A stretch of DNA of 64,000 bases, from contig CANKXX010000005.1 in assembly GCA_947487835.1 (NCBI GenBank), positions 248,001-312,000 of the forward strand. Direction: 5' to 3'. A program made the translations under genes and the position numbers. Numbering within the stretch: position 1 is the stretch's first letter; every line of letters starts with the position of its first letter. The notes under the pieces are model-generated. The model did not search any database. It worked only from the letters and a program-made list of their open reading frames with translations, and had not been told where the DNA came from. The DNA is from an uncultured Microbacteriaceae bacterium. Lineage in GTDB: Bacteria; Actinomycetota; Actinomycetes; Actinomycetales; Microbacteriaceae. Of the stretch, positions 17,775-25,481 are shown piece by piece.

Positions 17775-18953
17775 ATGTCCTTCGAGCCCATCCCCAGCGA
17801 CTTCTACGGGTACGAGAACCTTCTCAGCGACAGGGAGAAGGCCGTGCTCACCGACCTGCGGGCGTACCTCGACGCCGAGGTCCGCCCGATCGTCAACGAC
17901 CACTGGAACCGCGGCGAGTTCCCGCACCAGATCGTCAAGCCGCTCGCCGACCTGCACCTCTTCGGCATGCCGTGGGAGGAGACGCGGCCGTTCGAGAACT
18001 CCGCCGTGTTCCGCGGCTGGGTCGCGCTCGAGCTCGCCCGGGTCGACGCGTCCGTCGCCACCTTCGTCGGCGTGCAGAACGGGCTCGCGATGGGATCCAT
18101 CGGCCTCTGCGGCTCGCCCGAGCAGCGCGCGGAGTGGCTGCCGAAGCTCGCCTCCGGCGAGACCATCGGCGCGTTCGGCCTGACCGAGCCGCTCTCCGGG
18201 TCCGACTCCGCGCAGGGCCTGCGCACGACCGCCGTCCGCGACGGCGACAACTGGATCCTCAACGGCTCCAAGCGCTGGATCGGCAACGCCACCTTCAGCG
18301 ACGTCACGATCATCTGGGCGAAGAGCCTCGAGGACGGCCAGGTGAAGGGCTTCCTCGTGCCGACCGGCACCGCCGGCTACCGCGCGACCAGGATCGAGAA
18401 CAAGGTGAGCCTGCGCACGGTGCAGAACGCGGACATCACGCTCGAGAACGTCGTCGTGCCGGAGTCGCTGCGGCTGCAGCGCGCGAACTCGTTCCGCGAC
18501 ACCGCCGCCGTGCTCCGGCTCACCCGGGCGGAGGTGGCCTGGGCCGCGGTCGGCAACTCGATCGGCGCCTACGAGGCCGCGCTGGCCTACGCCGGCGAGC
18601 GGGTGCAGTTCGGCAAGCCCATCGCGAGCCACCAGCTCGTGCAGGACCTCCTCGTCAAGTGCATCGGCAACATCACGGCCTCCATCGGCATGGTCGTGCG
18701 GGTGTCCCAGATGCTCGACGAGGGCATCCAGCACGACGAGCACTCGTCCCTGGCCAAGGCGTACACGACGGCGCGGATGCGCGAGACCGTCGCCTACGCG
18801 CGCGAGATCCTCGGCGGCAACGGCATCGTGACCGACTACGACGTCGCCCGTTTCTTCGCGGACGGCGAGGCCATGTACTCGTACGAGGGCACGCGCGAGA
18901 TGAACACGCTGATCGTCGGCCGCAGCATCACGGGCAGGGCGGCCTTCGTCTAG
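17775..18953 (+). CDS. Acyl-CoA dehydrogenase, glutaryl-CoA dehydrogenase-like
   Basis: A 392-aa FAD flavoenzyme. Typical segments are FGLTEPLSGSDSAQGL (acyl-CoA/FAD contacts), GSKRWIGNA, VQFGKPIASHQLVQ, and the C-terminal YEGTREMNTLIVGR, whose Glu aligns with the catalytic base of glutaryl-CoA dehydrogenases. ATG 17775 is preferred because GGAG lies upstream and the longer form starting at 17598 would add 59 non-conserved residues. It stands alone between manA (divergent) and the polysaccharide locus. The substrate could be glutaryl-CoA or another short acyl-CoA; decarboxylation is not certain. Confidence 0.88.
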   Translation: MSFEPIPSDFYGYENLLSDREKAVLTDLRAYLDAEVRPIVNDHWNRGEFPHQIVKPLADLHLFGMPWEETRPFENSAVFRGWVALELARVDASVATFVGVQNGLAMGSIGLCGSPEQRAEWLPKLASGETIGAFGLTEPLSGSDSAQGLRTTAVRDGDNWILNGSKRWIGNATFSDVTIIWAKSLEDGQVKGFLVPTGTAGYRATRIENKVSLRTVQNADITLENVVVPESLRLQRANSFRDTAAVLRLTRAEVAWAAVGNSIGAYEAALAYAGERVQFGKPIASHQLVQDLLVKCIGNITASIGMVVRVSQMLDEGIQHDEHSSLAKAYTTARMRETVAYAREILGGNGIVTDYDVARFFADGEAMYSYEGTREMNTLIVGRSITGRAAFV

Positions 18954-18999
18954 GCCCGTTAGGTCCGCCGGCGTCCCCGCCGCCGCATACCCTTGACGT

Positions 19000-20340
19000 A
19001 TGACGGGGAGCAGAGCGCGCGCGGCGGCCGGCGTCTGCGCGACCCTGGTGCTGTTCACCGTGCTCGCCGGGGACTTCTGGCGCAACACCCTCAGCTGGTA
19101 CGGCTTCGGCGTCGTCGCGGCCGGCCTGCTCGTCTGGTCCGTCGTCCTGCTCGTGCGGTCGCGCCCGCGGGTGCGCTTCTGGAAGCTCCCCGTCCCGCTG
19201 ATCGGCTTCCTCCTGTTCGCGACGGCGTCGCTCGCCTGGTCCCAGTACCAGGGCGTCACGGTGATCGGCGTCGGCCTGCAGTGGGCCACGACGGCGGGCG
19301 CGCTGTTCCTGGCCCTCGCCCTCACCTGGCGGGAGTTCGTGGACGCGCTGCACCGCGCGATCCGCGTCATCCTCGGCCTGTCCCTCGTCTTCGAGCTCGT
19401 CGTCTCGGTGTTCGTGCGCCGGCCCCTGCTGCCGTTCTTCACCGACTACGGCGGCCGCGACATCCCCCAGGCGTTCTATTGGTCGCGCAACCTGCTCTTC
19501 GAGGGCGGACGCATCCAGGGCATCGTCGGCAACGCGAACCTGCTCGGGATGGTCGCGCTGCTCGGCCTCATCGTGTTCGGCGTGCGGCTGGCCGCCCTGG
19601 AGCACCGGCGCCGCCGGGACTGGGCCTGGATCCTCGTCGCGGTGGCCACCCTCGCCCTCACCGCGTCCTCGACCGTGCTCGTCGCGACGGCCGTGACCGC
19701 CGTCGTGCTCGTCCTGGCCCTCGTCGCCCGGCGGCTGACCCCGCGCGGGCGCGTCGGGCTCCTCGTCGGCATCACCGTGTCCGCCCTCGTGTCCGGGGCC
19801 GCCGTGGCGTCCTTCGCGCCGCGGGTGCTCGGGGTCTTCGGCAAGGGCGACGACCTCACGGGTCGCACCGACATCTGGGCGGCCGTGATCGACCTCGCGG
19901 TGCAGCGCCCCGTGTTCGGCTGGGGCTGGTCGAGCTACTGGGCCCCCTGGGTCGAGCCCTTCTCGGGCCTGGCGGTGCGCAACGGGGTCGAGTACCTGCA
20001 GGCGCACAACGCCTACCTCGACGTCTGGTTCCAGCTGGGCTTCGTCGGAGCCGGCCTGTTCGTCTGCCTCGTCGTGTCGACCGTCGCCCGCGCCTGGTGG
20101 GCCGCGATCGATCGCCCGCAGCGCACGCCCGGGCAGCCCCTCCCCTTCTCGGCGCTCGACCTGCTCCCGCTGCTCGTGATGGCCGCGCTCGTGGCGCAGA
20201 GCCTCACCGAGAGCCGGCTCCTCATCGAGGGCGGCTGGGTGCTCCTCGTGACCATGGCCGTCGCGACGAAGGTGGGCACCGCCCGGTCGGAGTCCGTGTC
20301 CTCGGCCGCACGCCCGTACTCGCCGGCCCTGGTGGATTGA
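19000..20340 (+). CDS. O-antigen ligase / Wzy-like membrane protein (first of a pair)
   Basis: A 446-aa integral membrane protein with about 11-12 hydrophobic helices. The O-antigen ligase family signature is seen at GRTDIWAAVIDLAVQRPVFG (about residues 288-307), followed by an extracytoplasmic loop with YLQAHNAYLDVWFQLG, whose His is typical of the Wzy/WaaL group. It would join or polymerise lipid-linked glycans outside the membrane. It is followed by a related gene 10 bp downstream, and both precede GlfT2-like genes. Ligase versus polymerase activity cannot be told from sequence. Confidence 0.82.
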   Translation: MTGSRARAAAGVCATLVLFTVLAGDFWRNTLSWYGFGVVAAGLLVWSVVLLVRSRPRVRFWKLPVPLIGFLLFATASLAWSQYQGVTVIGVGLQWATTAGALFLALALTWREFVDALHRAIRVILGLSLVFELVVSVFVRRPLLPFFTDYGGRDIPQAFYWSRNLLFEGGRIQGIVGNANLLGMVALLGLIVFGVRLAALEHRRRRDWAWILVAVATLALTASSTVLVATAVTAVVLVLALVARRLTPRGRVGLLVGITVSALVSGAAVASFAPRVLGVFGKGDDLTGRTDIWAAVIDLAVQRPVFGWGWSSYWAPWVEPFSGLAVRNGVEYLQAHNAYLDVWFQLGFVGAGLFVCLVVSTVARAWWAAIDRPQRTPGQPLPFSALDLLPLLVMAALVAQSLTESRLLIEGGWVLLVTMAVATKVGTARSESVSSAARPYSPALVD

Positions 20341-20350
20341 GCCGCACGCC

Positions 20351-21628
20351 GTGACGCGAATCCCGCCGGGCTCCCGCCTGCCCGACACGATCGCCGACTT
20401 CCTCGGGTCCGCCCGGTTCTCGTCCGCGCTCACGCAGGCGATCCTCGGCACGGTGCTGCTCGCCGAACCCGCCCGCGCCCTCGTGGGCTGGCCCGGACTG
20501 ATCGCGGCCCTCTCCACCCTCGTCGTGTTCTCCGCCCTGTCGCTCGTGGCGAAGCGCGGCGACTACGAGTGGCGCGGCCTGCTGCCGATCTCGCTCCTCG
20601 TCTTCGTCGGCTGGTGCGCCCTGACGGTCCTCTGGAGCCGATATCAGTGGATCACCGTCGCGGGGGTCCTCTACCAGCTGACCGTGATGTTCCTCGGCAT
20701 CTACGTCGCGATCGCCCGCGACCTCATCCAGATCGTCCGCGCCGCGGGCGACGTGCTGCGGCTCGTCCTCGTGGTGTCGATCTCGCTCGAGGTGCTCTCC
20801 GGCCTGCTCATCGACACGCCGCTGCGCTTCCTCGGCATCCAGGGCAACCTCGACGTGGGCGGCCCGATCCAGGGGATCCTCGGCGGCCGGAACGCGCTCG
20901 GTGCGGTCGCGCTGATCGCCGCGATCACGTTCGCCATCGAGTACTCCACCCGGTCCGTGCGCCGCGGGCTCGCGCTCGGCTCGTTCGTGGCCGCGGCCAT
21001 CGTCGTCCTGCTCACCCGCTCCCCCGTGATCGGCGGCACCTTCCTCGTGCTCGCGGCCGCGGCGGTCGCCCTCGTCGGGCTGCGCCGCACGCACCTGGAG
21101 AGCCGGCGGGTCTGGCAGATCGCGCTCCTCGCCGTCGGCCTCGTCGGGGCGGTCATCGTCGTCGCGCTGCGCGGCCAGCTGATCGTCGCGCTGAACGCGC
21201 AGAGCGAGTTCCAGCTGCGCGCACAGCTCTGGCGCGAGCTGATGCGGCTCGGCGGGCTCAACCAGTTCGAGGGCTGGGGCTGGCTCGGCTGGTGGCGGAC
21301 GGACGTCGTGCCCTACGTGTTCCTCACCGACCGCGGCAACGTCAGCACCGACTCCGCGCTCAGCTCCTTCGTCGACCTCTACTTCCAGACCGGCGTCGTC
21401 GGACTCGTGATCTTCCTGATCTTCGCCGGCCTCGCCTTCGTGCGCTCCTGGCTGCTGGCGTCCGACAAGCGCAGCGTCAGCTACCTCTGGACGCCGCTCG
21501 TGCTCGTGGTGCTCGGTGTCGTCTCGCTCGCCGAGAACATCGCGATCGTGGAGTGGGGCTGGCTGCTGCTCGTGGTCTGCGCGCTGAAGGCGGCGCAGGA
21601 CAAGAGCTGGCGCGGCGTGCTCGCGTGA
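20351..21628 (+). CDS. O-antigen ligase / Wzy-like membrane protein (second of a pair)
   Basis: A 425-aa protein with about 10-12 helices, GTG start at 20351, 10 bp after the stop of the first paralogue. It has the same layout: a Gly-rich segment GNLDVGGPIQGILGGRNALG, then LRAQLWRELMRLGGLNQFEG before the large loop and STDSALSSFVDLYFQTG near the end. In this copy the loop His of the first protein is not obvious (DSALSSFVDLYF replaces HNAYLDVWF). It may therefore differ in activity. It likely works on the same envelope glycan. Confidence 0.78.
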   Translation: MTRIPPGSRLPDTIADFLGSARFSSALTQAILGTVLLAEPARALVGWPGLIAALSTLVVFSALSLVAKRGDYEWRGLLPISLLVFVGWCALTVLWSRYQWITVAGVLYQLTVMFLGIYVAIARDLIQIVRAAGDVLRLVLVVSISLEVLSGLLIDTPLRFLGIQGNLDVGGPIQGILGGRNALGAVALIAAITFAIEYSTRSVRRGLALGSFVAAAIVVLLTRSPVIGGTFLVLAAAAVALVGLRRTHLESRRVWQIALLAVGLVGAVIVVALRGQLIVALNAQSEFQLRAQLWRELMRLGGLNQFEGWGWLGWWRTDVVPYVFLTDRGNVSTDSALSSFVDLYFQTGVVGLVIFLIFAGLAFVRSWLLASDKRSVSYLWTPLVLVVLGVVSLAENIAIVEWGWLLLVVCALKAAQDKSWRGVLA

Positions 21629-21764
21629 CGCGTCCAGCGGGAATCCCTCATCTAGGATTTGAGAGACTAGCGGGGGCGGGATCGCCCATGCCCGCATTCG
21701 GAACAGGCGCGGGAGCGTGGGGCCTCGAACGCCGCAACGACCGCCAGCGACACGAAGTGATTAC

Positions 21765-23627
21765 ATGACGATACCGACCAGCACGCCCGCCTCTTCCGCC
21801 GAGGAGAAGGACGAGTCCGGCTCCGCCACCCTGCAGCGCATCCTGTTCGCCCCGCCGACCCGCATCGTGGGCGACGGACTGTACTTCCGCGTGCACCGGG
21901 GGAAGGCGACCGCGGCGCGCTTCTCGATCCGCCTGGGCGACCACGCCCGGGTGAGCACGAACACCTACTTCGGCCGGCTCCCCGCCGCGCACCTGCGCCG
22001 CGTGACCTCCGTCGTCGACATCCGGCTCGAGGCCGTCGTCTCCGGCTCCGGCCGGCTGACCCTGCTCGACACCGACCTCAGCGAGAAGCCGCGGGTCGTG
22101 GACTCGATCGTCGTCACCGGCGCGACGGACGCCACGGTGACCCTGCGCGGCGCGCTCACCCGCCACCTCGACGGCGGCCACTTCTGGGCCGAGTTCGAGT
22201 CCGACGAGGGCTCCCTCACCGTCTCCGACGCCCGCTTCGTGGCCGAGGACGAGGTCGCCGTGCGGCCCGTCAAGGTCGTCATCTGCACCTTCAACCGCGC
22301 CGCGGACTGCCTCGCGACCATCACCGCGCTCGTCGACGACGCGGACGCGCTAGCCCGCGTCGGCACCGTCTACGTCGTCGACCAGGGCACGGACCCCGTG
22401 GCGGACCAGCCCGGCTTCGCCGACGTCGAGGCCCGCTTCGGCGGCCGCCTCCGCTACATCCGCCAGCCCAACCTCGGCGGCGCCGGTGGCTTCACCCGCG
22501 GCCTGTTCGAGTCGATCGCGGTGGAGGACGACGACGCCGACGTCATCCTGATGGACGACGACATCGTGCTCGAGCCCGACACGGTCGTCCGCCTCACCTC
22601 GACCTCCGCCCGGGCGACCCGGCCGATCCTCATCGGCGGGCAGATGCTCAACCTGTACCACCCCACGATGCTGCACACGCACGCGGAGACGGTGGACCTC
22701 GCCAACCTCAACGCCGGCATCCCCGTCGTGGACAAGTGGCACAACGTCGACGTGCGCGAGCAGGCCGCGACGGGCTGGGCGAGCGCCGGGTACAACGCCT
22801 GGTGGTGCTGCCTCATCCCCGCCGCGGTCGTGCGGTCGATCGGCTTCCCCCTGCCCGTGTTCTTCCAGTGGGACGACATCGAGTACGGTCTGCGCGCCGC
22901 CGGCCGGGGCTTCCCGACCGTCACGCTGCCCGGCGCGGCCGTCTGGCACGCGGACTTCGCCCTGAAGGACTGGGACGACTGGTCGCGCTACTTCAGCCAC
23001 CGCAACTCGATGATCGTCTCGGCGCTGCACTCCGAGGTGCCGCCGAAGCAGATCGCGGCGACCCAGGCGAAGGCCTACGCGCGGTACATCCTGAGCATGC
23101 AGTACGGCATGGCCGCGACCCTGACCCGGGCCATCGAGGACTACCTCGCCGGACCCGAGCAGCTGCACGACGGCGGCGCGGGCGACGCGGCCGGCATCCG
23201 CGCGCTGCGCAACGGCTACCCCGAGACGATCATCCGCAAGCCGGAGGAGATCACCCGCGAGGGCGCCCTCCCGCCGACGCCCGACCTGACCGGCCACGGC
23301 ACGCCGAGCAAGCCCGTGCTCGTGATGGGCAAGCGTCTCGTCTACCGCGCGCTCGGCCGGGCCGACGCGGCGGCGACGCTCCCCGCCTCCGCCAACGCCT
23401 GGTGGAACGCGTCCCGGTTCTCCACCGTGTTCATCACGGACGCGAGCCAGAACGGGTTCCGCGTGCGCCGGCACGACGGCGAGGTCTCCGCGAGCGAGAG
23501 CAAGCGCGCCGCGGCGATGGTGCTGCGGCTCGTCCGCGAGGGCGCTGACGCGCGCCGCCGCTGGCGCGAGGCGGTCGGCGAGCTCACGAGCGCGGAGAAC
23601 TGGCGCCGCATCTACGGCCTGGACTGA
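21765..23627 (+). CDS. glfT2: Galactofuranosyltransferase, GlfT2 type
   Basis: A 620-aa protein, close in length and layout to mycobacterial GlfT2. An N-terminal beta-rich domain (1-165) precedes a GT-A domain starting VKVVICTFNR (about 170). The metal motif DDD is at 264-266, the Trp pair at 346-347, the catalytic WDD at 369-371 and the metal-binding His near 395; all are near the equivalent residues I recall for M. tuberculosis GlfT2 (D256/D258, W347/W348, D371/D372, H396). A C-terminal helical domain completes it. GlfT2 polymerises Galf from UDP-Galf onto a lipid-linked acceptor on the cytoplasmic side. The donor-making enzyme Glf is at 29097-30254. The start at 21765 is chosen because the 16-residue extension has no ribosome site. 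Confidence 0.9.
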   Translation: MTIPTSTPASSAEEKDESGSATLQRILFAPPTRIVGDGLYFRVHRGKATAARFSIRLGDHARVSTNTYFGRLPAAHLRRVTSVVDIRLEAVVSGSGRLTLLDTDLSEKPRVVDSIVVTGATDATVTLRGALTRHLDGGHFWAEFESDEGSLTVSDARFVAEDEVAVRPVKVVICTFNRAADCLATITALVDDADALARVGTVYVVDQGTDPVADQPGFADVEARFGGRLRYIRQPNLGGAGGFTRGLFESIAVEDDDADVILMDDDIVLEPDTVVRLTSTSARATRPILIGGQMLNLYHPTMLHTHAETVDLANLNAGIPVVDKWHNVDVREQAATGWASAGYNAWWCCLIPAAVVRSIGFPLPVFFQWDDIEYGLRAAGRGFPTVTLPGAAVWHADFALKDWDDWSRYFSHRNSMIVSALHSEVPPKQIAATQAKAYARYILSMQYGMAATLTRAIEDYLAGPEQLHDGGAGDAAGIRALRNGYPETIIRKPEEITREGALPPTPDLTGHGTPSKPVLVMGKRLVYRALGRADAAATLPASANAWWNASRFSTVFITDASQNGFRVRRHDGEVSASESKRAAAMVLRLVREGADARRRWREAVGELTSAENWRRIYGLD

Positions 23628-23631
23628 TCCG

Positions 23632-25404
23632 GTGGCGGACACGTCGCTCAGGACGTCCGTCGACCTGCTCCGCCTGATGCGGCCGGCGCCCGGTGCGCCG
23701 CGCGCCCTGTACGAGTCCGCGCCGACGGCACGGACCGGCGCGTCCGTGCGCAGCTGGTTCAACTCCGCACCCGTCGCGGCCTGGCGCGAGATCCTCGGCG
23801 ACGCCGAGGTGGAGCTCGCCGTCGACGCCGCGGTGCCCATCCGCGTGCTGAACGGCGACCCGTCCGGCACCGTCGTCCTCGCCGAGCACGACGGAGGCGG
23901 CCCGTTCCGCCTCCCCGTCGACCTCGGCGCACTGCAGCACCGCTGGTGCTGGGTCGAGCTGACCGGCGCGCCGGACCTCGACGGCCTGCGCGACTACCGC
24001 TGGTCCGTCCGCGCCGCGGCCGTGCTGGCTGCCGTCGTCGTGATCCCCACCTTCGGGCGGGAGGATGCCTGCCGCGAGCAGGTGGACCGGATCCTCGCGG
24101 GCACCACCGCCGCGGAGGTCGCGGGCATCGTCGTCGTCGACCAGGCCGGCACCCTCGCCGGCTCCCTCCCCGCCGGCCTCGCCTGGGACCGCGTGACGCT
24201 CGTCGAGCAGGGCAACCTCGGCGGCTCGGGCGGTTATGCGCGCGGCCTGTGGCAGGCGCGGGACCACGACGGCCCCGTCGTCTTCCTCGACGACGACGCG
24301 GCGGTCCACCCCGAGACGCTCCGGCGCATGGTCGCGCTCACCGGCCTGGCCCGTGAGCCGCGCATCCTCGGCACCGCGCTGTTCGCGCCGGAGCAGCCGG
24401 ACTCGCCCGTCGCCACCGCCGAGGTCGTCGACCGGCGCCGCTTCCAGTGGGGCTCGGCGCGGCCATCAGACGCCGTCGCCGTCGCCGTCGCTGCCGGCGG
24501 AACGGACGCGCCGGAGTGGGCCTGGGACCGCGGCGGCGACGCGGACTACGTCGGCTGGTGGTGCGCCGCCCTGCCGCCCGGTGCCGCCCGGTCGATCGGC
24601 TACCCCGCGCCGTACTTCCTGAAGTGGGACGACGCCGAGTACGGCCTGCGCGCGGCGGAGCGCGGCGTGCGTTCCACCGTCGTGCCCGGGATCAGCGCCG
24701 TGCACCCCGCGTGGCGCGCGGACGGCGCGGCGCACTGGTCGATGGCGCCCCTGCACCGCAACCGCATCGCCACGGCCCTCGCGCACGGCGCCGGCCGCGG
24801 GGTCCTGCTCGACAGCCTCGTGCACCAGGTGAAGCACGCGCTCAGCCTGCAGTACGACGTCGCCGAGCTCTGGGAGCTCGGCATCGCCGACGCCCTCGCG
24901 GGGCCCGACTGGCTGCTCGGCGACCCGTCGGGCATCCGCGGCCGGGCCGAACGGCTCCTGGCCGCCCGGGCCGCGACGCGGGACGCCTCCCCGGCGCTCC
25001 CCTCGCCTGCACCAGCGTCGGCGGCACCGGCGTCGGCGGCACCGGCGTCGGCAGCGGCGTCACCCGGCCCGCTCCCCCGGGCCGCGTTGACCGCCGTCCT
25101 CGGTCTCCTCCGTCCGCCGACTCCGGCGGCGCCGCCGCTGCGCGTCGACGCGTTCTCCTGGCGGGCGACCCTCGGCCTCGACGCCGCCGTGGTGGGCGAG
25201 GCGTCCGCGGGTTCGGGCGTGCTGCTCCGCCGCGACCCCCGGCGCGCCCGGGCGCTGCTCGGCCGCGCCCTCTCCTCCCACGCCCGGCTGGCCCTGTCCT
25301 GGTCCCGGCTCGGCCCCCGGTACCGGCGCGCGCTGCCCGAGGCGTCGACCGAGGAGCGCTGGGCCGCGCGGTTCGCGGCCGCCGGAACCCGAGAAAGGTC
25401 CTGA
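23632..25404 (+). CDS. GlfT2-like glycosyltransferase paralogue
   Basis: A 590-aa family 2 glycosyltransferase with GTG start only 4 bp after glfT2. It keeps the GlfT2 plan: beta-rich N-terminus, VVVIPTFGRED, metal motif FLDDDAAVHPE, the WWCAALPPG segment, the catalytic KWDDAEYGLRA and ISAVHPAW with the metal His. A Pro/Ala/Ser linker (about residues 455-485) from a 15-bp tandem repeat splits off a C-terminal helical domain. It may add a different Galf linkage or another sugar. The final TGA overlaps a possible ATG (25404) of the next gene. Confidence 0.85.
   Translation: MADTSLRTSVDLLRLMRPAPGAPRALYESAPTARTGASVRSWFNSAPVAAWREILGDAEVELAVDAAVPIRVLNGDPSGTVVLAEHDGGGPFRLPVDLGALQHRWCWVELTGAPDLDGLRDYRWSVRAAAVLAAVVVIPTFGREDACREQVDRILAGTTAAEVAGIVVVDQAGTLAGSLPAGLAWDRVTLVEQGNLGGSGGYARGLWQARDHDGPVVFLDDDAAVHPETLRRMVALTGLAREPRILGTALFAPEQPDSPVATAEVVDRRRFQWGSARPSDAVAVAVAAGGTDAPEWAWDRGGDADYVGWWCAALPPGAARSIGYPAPYFLKWDDAEYGLRAAERGVRSTVVPGISAVHPAWRADGAAHWSMAPLHRNRIATALAHGAGRGVLLDSLVHQVKHALSLQYDVAELWELGIADALAGPDWLLGDPSGIRGRAERLLAARAATRDASPALPSPAPASAAPASAAPASAAASPGPLPRAALTAVLGLLRPPTPAAPPLRVDAFSWRATLGLDAAVVGEASAGSGVLLRRDPRRARALLGRALSSHARLALSWSRLGPRYRRALPEASTEERWAARFAAAGTRERS
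25009..25053 (+). repeat. 15-bp tandem repeat, three units, in a coding linker
   Basis: Units GCACCAGCGTCGGCG, GCACCGGCGTCGGCG and GCACCGGCGTCGGCA encode a repeated Ala-Pro-Ala-Ser-Ala linker in the GlfT2-like paralogue. Copy-number change would keep frame. Confidence 0.8.
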
Positions 25405-25481
25405 TGGCCACCGTGTACCCTGGCGCGGGCGCTTCAGCGCGGGCGCCCCAGCAGACCCCGCAGACCCCGCAGGAGAATCCC

